Of a DNA stretch of 11,339 nucleotides, positions 1 through 6,649 are shown in pieces. How positions within the stretch are numbered: the first letter of the stretch is position 1; every line of letters begins with the position of its first letter. Below the pieces are notes generated by a model. It was not told the DNA's origin. It worked only from the letters and a program-made list of their open reading frames with translations, and made no database searches. Made by a program: the position numbers and the translations under genes. Origin of the DNA: RGIG1959 sp051877215 (lineage in GTDB: Bacteria; Bacillota; Clostridia; Oscillospirales; Acutalibacteraceae); assembly GCA_051877215.1 (NCBI GenBank), contig JBJEIR010000121.1:1-11339 (forward strand), in the 5' to 3' direction.

Positions 1-948
1 TTGATTGAAGGTGTTATGATGCGCGGACCGTACAAAACGGCCATGGCGGTGCGTCATACAAGCGGAGAAATCCGCACCGATGAGTGGGAAAATGTCAAAA
101 AGAAACCGCTGATCATGCGTATTCCGATCGTGCGCGGTATTTTCAACTTTATCGACTCGATGATCGTCGGCTATAAATGCCTGATGAAATCGGCGGAAAT
201 GAGCGGTATGGAAGAACTGGAAGAGGAGGAAAACGAGAAGCCGAAAACAGAAGAAGAAAAGCAGAAACAAAGTCGGTTTATCAAGCGGCTGATGTCGGTG
301 GTTGCGGTTTTCAGCGCTGTTTTGGGTGTGGTGCTTTCCGTGGTGCTGTTTATGTATCTGCCCGTTTTGGTGTATGATCTTGTTTCGCCGCTTTTGGGAG
401 TGACGGCAGATCCCGCAAATGCGGATGCCGTTGCCTACAATAATTTTATCAAAGCGCTGGTTACCGGCATCTTAAAGATACTGATCTTCCTCGGATATAT
501 GATTCTCGTCTCTCAGATGAAAGATATCAAGCGCGTTTTCCGCTATCATGGTGCAGAGCATAAAACCATTTTCTGCTATGAACACGGCAAGGAATTAACG
601 GTGGAAAATGTGCGTGCGGAAAGCCGTTTTCACCCGCGCTGCGGCACATCCTTTATGATTTTGATGCTCTTTGTCGGCGTCGCGGTATCGATGTTTATCC
701 CCGCCGATCTTCCGACATGGCTGTATGCCGCCGTTAAATTGCTGACGCTTCCGATTGTCGTGGGTGTCGGATATGAGCTTTTAAAACTGGCGGGGCGTTA
801 TGAAAACTGGTTTACCAAAGCAATTTCCGCGCCGGGAAAATGGATGCAGCGTATTACGACAAAAGAACCGTCGGACGATATGATCGAATGTGCCATCACG
901 GCCTTTCTCGCCGTTGTTCCGGAGGATAAAACGGCGGATAATTGGTAA
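1..948 (+). CDS. DUF1385 (YqhQ-type) polytopic membrane protein, 5' partial
   Basis: The frame is open from the first base and ends at TAA 946-948, giving 315 residues. Family members normally begin a few residues earlier with a GGQAVIEGVMMRG-like stretch. Here the visible start is (L)IEGVMMRGP, so the TTG at base 1 is probably internal and the gene is cut by the window edge. The family hallmarks are present: RYHGAEHK near residues 181-188 and HPRCGTSF near 211-218. Hydrophobic segments lie at about 98-127, 151-170, 217-234 and 241-264. An unusually acidic and lysine-rich linker (about 70-93) precedes the first of them. The molecular role of DUF1385 proteins is not established; B. subtilis YqhQ is an uncharacterised relative. 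It sits 15 nt upstream of prmC, an association common in Firmicutes, and the two are probably cotranscribed. Family assignment is firm; function is unknown. Confidence 0.9.
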   Translation: MIEGVMMRGPYKTAMAVRHTSGEIRTDEWENVKKKPLIMRIPIVRGIFNFIDSMIVGYKCLMKSAEMSGMEELEEEENEKPKTEEEKQKQSRFIKRLMSVVAVFSAVLGVVLSVVLFMYLPVLVYDLVSPLLGVTADPANADAVAYNNFIKALVTGILKILIFLGYMILVSQMKDIKRVFRYHGAEHKTIFCYEHGKELTVENVRAESRFHPRCGTSFMILMLFVGVAVSMFIPADLPTWLYAAVKLLTLPIVVGVGYELLKLAGRYENWFTKAISAPGKWMQRITTKEPSDDMIECAITAFLAVVPEDKTADNW

Positions 949-963
949 AAAAGGGGCTTTTGT

Positions 964-1812
964 ATGACTGCTCTGGATATGTATCACGCGATAACAGAGC
1001 TGCTTGAAAAGGCGGGGTGCGACAGCCCCGCCTTTGACGCTTGCTGTCTGCTGGAGGACATCGGGGGCTTGCCGCACGGCATACGCCCCGATGAGCGTTG
1101 CCTGACAGATGAACAGGCAGCGATGCTTGCGGCGGCTGCCGAACGGCGGGCAAACGGCGAGCCGCTGCAATATATTTTGGGACAATGGGATTTTCTGTCA
1201 TTGACGCTGGAGGTGGGCAAGGGGGTTCTGATTCCCCGACCGGATACCGAGCTGCTGTGTGAAACAGCAGCCGAAAAGCTGCGCGACACAAAATGCCCGC
1301 AGGTTCTTGATTTGTGCGCCGGAAGCGGTTGTGTAGGACTCGGGCTTTGTTCTCTTTTACGCGATGCACAGGTCACAGCGGTAGAAATGTCAGAGGAGGC
1401 GCTTGCATTTTTGCGGCGAAATACAGCGCGTTATCCGCAATATGCGGTAACGGCGGTGAAAGATGATGTTTGTGCGCCGAAAAAACGATACACGCCTGTT
1501 GATGCTGTTTTGTCCAACCCGCCGTATATTCCGAGCGGGGAGATCCCGTCTCTGATGAAAGAGGTACAGCATGAACCGCGCATTGCCTTGGATGGCGACG
1601 CGGACGGCTTGCGCTTTTATCGCGCCATCGCAGAGCATTGGCTGCCTTTGCTGAAAAAAGGCGGGTTGCTCGCCGTCGAAGTGGGAATCGGACAGGCGGA
1701 AAGTGTGAAAACCATTTTGGAATCGGCCGGTATGATTGAGACGGAGGTTTGTTTTGACCTCGGCGGGATTGCTCGGGTGGTGTCCGCCAAAAAAGCAAAT
1801 GATTTTTCATGA
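964..1812 (+). CDS. prmC: Peptide chain release factor N5-glutamine methyltransferase PrmC
   Basis: PrmC methylates the glutamine of the GGQ motif in release factors RF1 and RF2, using S-adenosylmethionine, in the cytoplasm; this improves translation termination. The 282-residue protein has the helical N-terminal substrate domain (about 1-75), a LIPRPDTE stretch, the SAM-binding motif DLCAGSG at 116-122, and the catalytic NPPY at 185-188 within SNPPYIPSGEI. The conserved EPRIALDGDADGLRFYR block follows. Length fits the family (about 280). The ATG at 964 follows AAGGGG (951-956) with 7 nt spacing, and the gene starts 15 nt after the DUF1385 gene. In many Firmicutes prfA is adjacent to prmC; here the next genes are tRNAs instead. 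N5-adenine methylases share NPPY, but the N-terminal domain and flanking blocks make PrmC clear. Confidence 0.96.
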   Translation: MTALDMYHAITELLEKAGCDSPAFDACCLLEDIGGLPHGIRPDERCLTDEQAAMLAAAAERRANGEPLQYILGQWDFLSLTLEVGKGVLIPRPDTELLCETAAEKLRDTKCPQVLDLCAGSGCVGLGLCSLLRDAQVTAVEMSEEALAFLRRNTARYPQYAVTAVKDDVCAPKKRYTPVDAVLSNPPYIPSGEIPSLMKEVQHEPRIALDGDADGLRFYRAIAEHWLPLLKKGGLLAVEVGIGQAESVKTILESAGMIETEVCFDLGGIARVVSAKKANDFS

Positions 1813-1876
1813 AAAAGAGACCGCCGGTCTGCTGAAATTTCCCATGCGGATTTATTGATTTTTTTGTCAAAATGTA

Positions 1877-1905
1877 TTGACAAACGAAGTGGGAATCGGT
1901 ATAAT
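1877..1905 (+). promoter_or_regulatory. Consensus sigma-A promoter of the tRNA operon
   Basis: A perfect TTGACA (1877-1882) is followed after exactly 17 bp by a perfect TATAAT (1900-1905), 47 nt before the first tRNA. A full match to the housekeeping consensus is typical for stable RNA genes. The predicted start is near 1912. Confidence 0.88.
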
Positions 1906-1952
1906 AAACAGCGTTGTGACGGGAAGCGCTGTCTCGGCCAACAATTTTATAT

Positions 1953-2029
1953 GGCCCGGTAGTTCAGCTGGTTAGAACGCTAGCCTGTCACGCTAGAGGT
2001 CGACGGTTCGAGCCCGTTCCGGGTCGCCA
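1953..2029 (+). tRNA. tRNA-Asp (anticodon GTC), CCA encoded
   Basis: The sequence folds as a standard cloverleaf. The 7-bp acceptor stem pairs GGCCCGG (1953-1959) with CCGGGTC (2019-2025), with one G-T pair. The discriminator is G2026 and CCA is encoded at 2027-2029. The anticodon stem pairs CTAGC with GCTAG around the loop CTGTCAC, which places GTC at 1987-1989. The T arm contains GGTTCGAGCCC. The first anticodon base is G34, the position changed to queuosine in tRNA-Asp, which makes this tRNA a potential substrate of the GluQ-type enzyme at 5045-5998. It is the first gene of a two-tRNA transcript. Confidence 0.97.
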
Positions 2030-2034
2030 TTTTT

Positions 2035-2110
<76 letters not shown>

Positions 2111-2111
2111 T

Positions 2112-2145
2112 AAAAAAGCAGGGACATTGCTGTCCCTGCTTTTTT
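2112..2145. terminator. Strong bidirectional intrinsic terminator between tRNA-Thr and ung
   Basis: GCAGGGACA (2118-2126), loop TTGC (2127-2130) and TGTCCCTGC (2131-2139) form a perfect 9-bp stem. It is flanked by six A on the left and six T on the right, extending the symmetry to 15 bp. The A/T flanks supply a U-run for either strand, so it can end both the tRNA transcript and the convergent ung transcript. Confidence 0.93.
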
Positions 2146-2180
2146 ATTGTTCTTGTTTTGACGGATATATATAAACCGTT

Positions 2181-2846
2181 TTACAGCTGCCATTCGATTT
2201 CGCCTATGCCGTGTTCGCGTAAGAAAGCGTTGGTTTTGGAGAAGTGTCGGCATCCGAAAAAACCGCGGCTGGCGGACAGAGGGCTTGGGTGGACGGTTTT
2301 TAAGATGAGATGATGGGGATTATGGAGCAGTGCCGTTTTGGCGCCGGCATTGGCGCCCCACAGCAGAAAGACCATCGGTTTTTCCCGCTTATCCAAAAGA
2401 GAAATGACCCGATCGGTAAAGATTTCCCATCCCATGCCTTTGTGACTGTTGGGCTGTCCTTGGCGCACAGTTAATACCGTGTTGAGCAGCAGTACGCCCT
2501 GTTTCGTCCACGGCTCAAGACAGCCCGTTTGAGGGATGGGAATGCCGAGGTCGCTGTGCAGTTCTTTATAGATGTTCTGTAATGAAGGCGGCGGCTGCAC
2601 ACCCGGCTGCACCGAAAAGCACAGACCGTGCGCCTGCCCGGGCCCGTGGTAGGGATCCTGCCCCAAAATGATCGCTTTGACATCGCTGTAGGAGGTCGAT
2701 TGAAGAGCGTTGAAAATATGGTACATATCGGGGTAAATCGTTTGTGTGGCATATTCCCGCTTTAAAAACGCACGCAGTTTTCGGTAGTAATCCTGCTGAA
2801 ATTCGTCTTTGAGAAGTTCGTCCCATTCGTTTCCAAATGTCACCAT
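2181..2846 (-). CDS. ung: Family 1 uracil-DNA glycosylase
   Basis: Ung cleaves uracil from single- or double-stranded DNA, leaving an abasic site for base-excision repair. The 221-residue protein carries the diagnostic GQDPYH at 62-67, whose Asp64 is the water-activating residue. Next comes the uracil-pocket block LLLNTVLTVR near 119-128, containing Asn122. The DNA-intercalation loop HPSPLSASRGFFG begins at His186, the second catalytic residue. Length matches the E. coli enzyme (about 229). The ATG, reverse complement of 2844-2846, follows AAGGAGA with about 8 nt spacing on the minus strand. It is monocistronic, transcribed toward the tRNA operon and sharing its terminator, with its own promoter at 2879-2907. 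Identification is secure. Confidence 0.97.
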   Translation of the reverse strand: MVTFGNEWDELLKDEFQQDYYRKLRAFLKREYATQTIYPDMYHIFNALQSTSYSDVKAIILGQDPYHGPGQAHGLCFSVQPGVQPPPSLQNIYKELHSDLGIPIPQTGCLEPWTKQGVLLLNTVLTVRQGQPNSHKGMGWEIFTDRVISLLDKREKPMVFLLWGANAGAKTALLHNPHHLILKTVHPSPLSASRGFFGCRHFSKTNAFLREHGIGEIEWQL

Positions 2847-2878
2847 ATACGGTTCTCCTTGCTGTAAAATGCGATTAC

Positions 2879-2907
2879 AGTATAGCAGATAAACGGGAGT
2901 TTGAAAA
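2879..2907 (-). promoter_or_regulatory. Promoter of ung with extended -10
   Basis: Read on the minus strand: TTTTCA (2902-2907), a 17-bp spacer, then TATACT (2879-2884) directly preceded by TGC, an extended -10. The weak -35 (4 of 6) is compensated by the TGn motif. It lies about 33 nt before the ung start codon. Confidence 0.6.
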
Positions 2908-3097
2908 GAATTTTTTCAATATTCCCAAGATGCCCGGCGACAAATAATAAAAGAAACGCGCCTATCTGTCAAAAAGCCGATGCTCGCTTTGTTCACACGG
3001 TATGGTTAAAAAAGGAAAACAGGCGTCGAAAAAAGCCTCCTTCGGCAGGATTTCTTTTTATAACCGAGAAGCAGGACTTTTAGTTTGTCTGCGGCAC
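2908..3097. other. Noncoding spacer between divergent ung and yfbR promoters
   Basis: With the two promoters, about 330 bases (2847-3175) separate the ung and yfbR start codons. I see no gene in it: short open frames on the plus strand lack a ribosome site and any recognisable motif. Two imperfectly similar stretches, GCAGGATTTCTTTT near 3044 and GCAGGACTTTTAG near 3071, and an A-rich/T-rich near-symmetry around a TTCG near 3042 could be remnants of an older terminator or repeat. Nothing firmer can be said. Confidence 0.45.
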
Positions 3098-3126
3098 TGG
3101 ACAAGCGGTGGGATACATGTTAAAAT
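3098..3126 (+). promoter_or_regulatory. Promoter of the yfbR gene with extended -10
   Basis: TGGACA (3098-3103), a 17-bp spacer, then TAAAAT (3121-3126) immediately preceded by TGT, an extended -10. Five of six bases match consensus in each hexamer. Transcription would begin near 3133, giving a leader of about 43 nt before the ATG at 3176. Confidence 0.7.
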
Positions 3127-3175
3127 AATAATCGGTTTTGTTTTCAAAGGGCTATATTTGGAAGGGCGTGAGAGA

Positions 3176-3760
3176 ATGGGTGTACATTTTTATGCGATGC
3201 TTTCGCGTATGAAGTATATCAACCGATGGGCGCTGATGCGCAATACACGAGAGGAAAATCTCTGCGAGCATTCGCAGGATGTGGCGGTTATTGCTCATGC
3301 GCTTGCTGTATTGACCAATACGCGTTTCGGCGGTCAGGCGGATGAGGGGCGCTGTGCACTGCTTGCGCTGTATCACGATGCGCCGGAGATTTTGACGGGG
3401 GATTTGCCGACACCGGTCAAATATGACAACCCCGCGATTCGCGACGCATATAAAGATTTGGAAACCGTCGCCGCCAACAAACTGCTGAGTATGCTGCCCG
3501 ACGATTTGCGCCCTGCTTATGAACCGTTGCTGCTTTCTGCGGACGATTATCCGCTTGAGCGAAGAATTGTCAAAGCGGCGGATAAGATCGCGGCGCTTTT
3601 GAAATGTGTTGAGGAAACAAAACAGGGAAACCGAGAATTTGAGCAGGCGCGCCGGTCAACGGAGGAAGCTGTTCGGAAGATGAATCTCCCGGCGGCAACA
3701 TGTTTTCTCGATGAGTTTTTGCCTGCGTTTGCTCTTACATTGGACGAACAGCACGATTGA
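3176..3760 (+). CDS. yfbR: YfbR-type HD-domain 5'-deoxynucleotidase
   Basis: Members of this HD family hydrolyse deoxynucleoside 5'-monophosphates to deoxynucleosides and phosphate in the cytoplasm, with a divalent metal. The 194-residue protein aligns by eye with E. coli YfbR (199 aa). It has NRW at 16-18 (the Arg and Trp that select the deoxyribose), EHS with His32, the metal pair His67-Asp68 in YHDAPE, Glu71, GDLPTPVK at 75-82 with Asp76, and Asp136 in VKAADK. The frame is open further upstream to 3002, but that extension has no family similarity and would lie across the promoter. ATG 3176 follows GGAAGGG (3160-3166) with 9 nt spacing and gives the family N-terminus. The gene may be cotranscribed with the malic enzyme 47 nt downstream. 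Confidence 0.93.
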   Translation: MGVHFYAMLSRMKYINRWALMRNTREENLCEHSQDVAVIAHALAVLTNTRFGGQADEGRCALLALYHDAPEILTGDLPTPVKYDNPAIRDAYKDLETVAANKLLSMLPDDLRPAYEPLLLSADDYPLERRIVKAADKIAALLKCVEETKQGNREFEQARRSTEEAVRKMNLPAATCFLDEFLPAFALTLDEQHD

Positions 3761-3807
3761 GCTTACATCTTAAAATACAGAATATGGATAAGGGAGATGC
3801 CGCTGCC

Positions 3808-4980
3808 GTGAATTATGCCGAAGAATCGTTAAAGCTGCACAAAGAATGGAAGGGAAAAATCGAGGTCGTTTGCCGCGTGCCGATGGAGACGCGGGATGAC
3901 TTATCGCTGGCGTATACGCCGGGAGTGGCGCAGCCGTGCCTTGCCATCAAAGAGGATCCTGCCAAAAGCTATGAGCTGACTCGCCGCGCCAATTTGGTGG
4001 CGGTGGTCACAGACGGCACCGCCGTTTTGGGGCTCGGAGACATCGGCCCGGAGGCGGGAATGCCCGTGATGGAGGGCAAATGCGCACTCTTTAAAGCGTT
4101 CGGAGATGTGGACGCGGTGCCGCTTTGCGTACGCAGTAAGGATGTCGATGAAATCGTGCGTACGGTTTCATTGATCGCGGGCAGCTTTGGGGGTATCAAT
4201 CTGGAGGATATCGCGGCGCCTCGCTGCTTTGAAATCGAAAAAAAGCTGAAAGCCTGCTGTGACATTCCGGTTTTTCATGATGATCAGCACGGCACGGCGA
4301 TTATCGTGGCGGCGGCGGCAATCAATGCCTGCCGTTTGACGGGGCGGGCACTTGAAGATGTCAAAGCGGTGATCAACGGCGCGGGTGCTGCAGGGACGGC
4401 GATTTCGGCCATGCTGCAAAGCATCGGTATTCGGGATATTGTTATGTGCGATAAAGCCGGGGCGCTTGTCGCCGGGGACGACACGCTCAGTGAGGCGCAC
4501 AAAGCTTTGGCATCCGTCACCAATCCGCGCCGCCTGAAAGGCTCGCTTGCGGATGTTATGGCGGGAGCGGATCTGTTTGTCGGCGTATCTGCTCCGAACA
4601 TGGTGAGCGGAGAAATGGTGAAAACGATGAATGCGTCTCCGATGATTTTTGCCATGGCCAATCCCGTTCCGGAAATCATGCCGGATGAGGCAAAAGCGGC
4701 GGGTGCCGCCGTCGTGGGAACGGGACGCAGCGATTATCCGAACCAGATCAACAATGTGCTCGCATTTCCCGGCATATTCCGAGGAGCGCTTGATGTGCGG
4801 GCAAAGGACATCAATGAGGAAATGAAGCGGGCGGCAGCCTTTGCCATTGCCGATTTGATTTCCGATGAAGAACTGAGTGAAGAGTATATTTTGCCGAGTG
4901 CGCTTGACAAACGGGTTGCTCCCGCCGTTGCGGCCGCGGTGTCAAAAGCGGCGCGGGAAAGCGGCGTTGCAAGAATCTGA
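3808..4980 (+). CDS. Malic enzyme (oxaloacetate-decarboxylating malate dehydrogenase), short bacterial type
   Basis: The enzyme decarboxylates malate oxidatively to pyruvate and CO2, yielding NAD(P)H at the junction of C4 acids and pyruvate. With the GTG 3808 start it has 390 residues, the size of the compact bacterial form lacking the phosphotransacetylase domain found in MaeB. Visible motifs are AYTPGVA with the catalytic Tyr36, GDIGPEAGMPVMEGK with the catalytic Lys91, NLEDI (Glu133-Asp134) and FHDDQHGT (Asp158-Asp159) for the metal, and the nucleotide fold GAGAAG at 191-196. Cofactor preference cannot be read with confidence. I chose GTG 3808 because AAGGGAG (3790-3796) lies 11 nt upstream and the family usually begins NYAEESLKLH. 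ATG 3784 and TTG 3757 are in frame but lack a ribosome site; TTG 3757 would overlap the yfbR stop. Confidence 0.93.
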   Translation: MNYAEESLKLHKEWKGKIEVVCRVPMETRDDLSLAYTPGVAQPCLAIKEDPAKSYELTRRANLVAVVTDGTAVLGLGDIGPEAGMPVMEGKCALFKAFGDVDAVPLCVRSKDVDEIVRTVSLIAGSFGGINLEDIAAPRCFEIEKKLKACCDIPVFHDDQHGTAIIVAAAAINACRLTGRALEDVKAVINGAGAAGTAISAMLQSIGIRDIVMCDKAGALVAGDDTLSEAHKALASVTNPRRLKGSLADVMAGADLFVGVSAPNMVSGEMVKTMNASPMIFAMANPVPEIMPDEAKAAGAAVVGTGRSDYPNQINNVLAFPGIFRGALDVRAKDINEEMKRAAAFAIADLISDEELSEEYILPSALDKRVAPAVAAAVSKAARESGVARI

Positions 4981-4999
4981 AAATGCCTGATTGGTGGGT

Positions 5000-5025
5000 A
5001 TGCGCACAGGCGTATTGTTTCCTTT
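5000..5025 (+). terminator. Possible weak terminator or attenuator between malic enzyme and gluQ
   Basis: ATGCGC (5000-5005), loop ACAG and GCGTAT (5010-5015) can form a 6-bp stem with one G-T pair, followed by a T-rich stretch (TGTTTCCTTTTT). The stem is short and the T-run interrupted, so read-through into gluQ is likely. Confidence 0.25.
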
Positions 5026-5044
5026 TTAGGGGGAGAAGAACAGA

Positions 5045-5998
5045 ATGAAAAAGCCTTCGGTGCGCGGGCGCTTTGCGCCTTCTCCGAGCGGTCGGATGCA
5101 TCTTGGAAATGTGTTTTGTGCACTGATGGCATGGCTTTCCGCAAAGTCGGCCAAAGGAGAAATCCTGCTGCGGATTGAAGATTTAGATACGCAGCGCTGC
5201 CGCCCGGAATATACCGCACAAATCCTTGACGACCTCCGCTTTTTGGGACTGACCTTTGATGAGGGGGAAGGAGTGGGCGGACCGCATGAGCCGTATTGCC
5301 AGAGCGACCGAAAACAGGAATATGAAGCCGCATTTCGGGTACTGCAGGATAAGGGCGCGGTGTATCCGTGCTTTTGCAGCCGAAGTGAGCTGCACGCGGC
5401 AAGCGCACCGCATACGGCGGACGGCCGCACGGTATACAGCGGGAAGTGTCGGTCGCTTTGTGCCGACGATATAAAAAAACGGTCGGAACTGCATGCGCCC
5501 GCCTATCGCCTTTGTATGCCGCGGGAGGAGATTGTCTTTGAGGATCGGCATTACGGCCGACAAATGCAGCGCCTTGACAGGGAGTGGGGCGATATTGTCG
5601 TGCGGCGTTCGGATGGCATTTTTGCCTATCAGATGGCGGTCGTGGCAGATGACGCGGATATGGAGATCACGGAAGTTGTGCGCGGGAGCGATTTGCTGTC
5701 GTCCGTTGCGCCGCAAGTATATATCTATCGTTTGCTTGGGAAAAAGCCTCCTGTTTTTGCTCATGTCCCGTTGCTGCTCGCTCCCGACGGACGCCGTCTT
5801 TCCAAACGGGATCGCGATTTGGATATGGGTGCCTTGAGAAACCGCTTCGCTTCACCGGAGCCGCTCATAGGCAAGCTGCTTTATTTAGCGGGTCTGCTTG
5901 AAAAGGCGGAACCGATCAGCGCCTTGGAGGCGGTAGGGATCTTTTCGTGGGAAAAATTGACAAAAGAGGATATTACGGTTTCTTCGGTCGATTTTTAG
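5045..5998 (+). CDS. gluQ: GluQ-type glutamyl-queuosine tRNA(Asp) synthetase
   Basis: GluQ-RS resembles the catalytic half of glutamyl-tRNA synthetase but lacks the anticodon-binding domain. It activates glutamate and attaches it to queuosine 34 of tRNA-Asp rather than to a 3' end. The 317-residue length fits (about 300, against about 480 for GltX). The N-terminus has RFAPSPSGRMHLGN, where HLGN (19-22) is the HIGH-like signature. LLRIEDLDTQRCRPEY follows at 41-56. A zinc-site pattern of Cys109, Cys111, Tyr131 and Cys135 matches the CxC...Y...C arrangement of E. coli YadB. RRLSKRD near 250-256 is the KMSKS-like loop. ATG 5045 follows GGGGGAG (5029-5035) with 9 nt spacing. A tRNA-Asp with G34 lies 3 kb upstream. 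A truncated GltX acting on tRNA-Glu is the alternative, but the zinc pattern favours GluQ. Confidence 0.88.
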   Translation: MKKPSVRGRFAPSPSGRMHLGNVFCALMAWLSAKSAKGEILLRIEDLDTQRCRPEYTAQILDDLRFLGLTFDEGEGVGGPHEPYCQSDRKQEYEAAFRVLQDKGAVYPCFCSRSELHAASAPHTADGRTVYSGKCRSLCADDIKKRSELHAPAYRLCMPREEIVFEDRHYGRQMQRLDREWGDIVVRRSDGIFAYQMAVVADDADMEITEVVRGSDLLSSVAPQVYIYRLLGKKPPVFAHVPLLLAPDGRRLSKRDRDLDMGALRNRFASPEPLIGKLLYLAGLLEKAEPISALEAVGIFSWEKLTKEDITVSSVDF

Positions 5999-6017
5999 CG
6001 AAGAAAACAGCGGCCGC

Positions 6018-6047
6018 TTGACAACAGCGCGGAATATGCGTTATACT
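6018..6047 (+). promoter_or_regulatory. Promoter of the lipoprotein gene
   Basis: TTGACA (6018-6023), an 18-bp spacer, then TATACT (6042-6047). The predicted start near 6054 leaves a leader of about 88 nt. A 10-bp perfect palindrome, AGCGGCCGCT (6009-6018), abuts the -35 box and could be a regulator site or chance. The leader holds an unused AGGAG (6071-6075) not followed by a start codon. Confidence 0.75.
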
Positions 6048-6141
6048 TTTTTCACAGACTGTTGCTTTATAGGAGCAAATAAAATTCAAAAAATACCGTG
6101 AGAGCTGTTTTGCTTTGGCGAAAGGAGAAAGAGGTGAGAGG

Positions 6142-6576
6142 ATGCGTTCTGTTCGTACAACGCTTGTTGTTCTTTTGGCGGCGATTGTCGTGACGCTGGT
6201 CGGCTGTGAACGGCCGGCTTATTATGATCCATACGGGGGTGCAGATCCCGAGACGATTACAACGGCCACTTTTCGGACGGCGACGCAGCCGTCTATGACC
6301 GGTATTGTACTCAACAAACCGACAACGACTACCGTTTTGACCGTGACTACCGAGCTGCATGTCCCGGACGGATATATGATTTGCCCCACTTGCCACGGCG
6401 CGAAAACGGTATGTGAATACTGTCACGGAACCGGAAAACGGGAGGGCGAGACGCTTGACCCCAACACGGGAATCTATAAAAAATATACGGCTGACTGCGG
6501 GATGTGCTCTGAGGAGGATCCCGGATATCTGCTGTGTGAGACCTGCCATAACAAACTGGTTGTTCCGATTTCGTAA
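6142..6576 (+). CDS. Small lipoprotein with a DnaJ-like four-CxxC zinc-finger region
   Basis: I do not recognise a named family. The 144-residue product starts with MRSVRTT, a hydrophobic run (8-20) and a lipobox LVGC ending at Cys22. It should therefore be cleaved before Cys22, lipidated and held on the outer face of the membrane. A Thr-rich linker (about 39-70) follows. The C-terminal part has four CxxC pairs: Cys81/84 (CPTCHG), Cys91/94 (CEYCHGTG), Cys119/122 (CGMC) and Cys132/135 (CETCH). The first two resemble the CxxCxGxG repeats of the DnaJ zinc-finger domain, so zinc binding is likely. Three pairs read CxxCH, the heme c motif, but I consider that coincidental. ATG 6142 follows GAGGTGA closely; an in-frame TTG at 6115 would spoil the signal peptide. 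It has its own promoter and terminator. Function is unknown. Confidence 0.85.
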   Translation: MRSVRTTLVVLLAAIVVTLVGCERPAYYDPYGGADPETITTATFRTATQPSMTGIVLNKPTTTTVLTVTTELHVPDGYMICPTCHGAKTVCEYCHGTGKREGETLDPNTGIYKKYTADCGMCSEEDPGYLLCETCHNKLVVPIS

Positions 6577-6589
6577 ACATTTTTAACAC

Positions 6590-6630
6590 AAAAGCGGCTG
6601 CGTTTGCCAAACACAAACGCAGCCGCTTTT
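6590..6630. terminator. Bidirectional terminator with a 17-bp perfect stem
   Basis: AAAAGCGGCTGCGTTTG (6590-6606) pairs perfectly with CAAACGCAGCCGCTTTT (6614-6630) around a 7-nt loop. The A/T ends give a short U-run on both strands. It lies between the stop codons of the convergent lipoprotein and oxidoreductase genes and can serve both. Confidence 0.93.
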
Positions 6631-6649
6631 CTCTTGCTTAACACAAAGC

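Noticed and set aside
2901..3083. 60-codon plus-strand open frame starting MKRIFSIFPRC
   Set aside because: It has no ribosome site or recognisable motif, and it lies in the promoter spacer between divergent genes.
3002..3175. Upstream extension of the yfbR frame
   Set aside because: It crosses the yfbR promoter, has no family similarity, and ATG 3176 has a good ribosome site and the right N-terminus.
6381..6549. CxxCH motifs in the lipoprotein read as multiheme cytochrome c sites
   Set aside because: Two of the three are in CHG context like DnaJ repeats, a fourth CxxC has no His, and no cytochrome maturation genes are seen; zinc binding is simpler.
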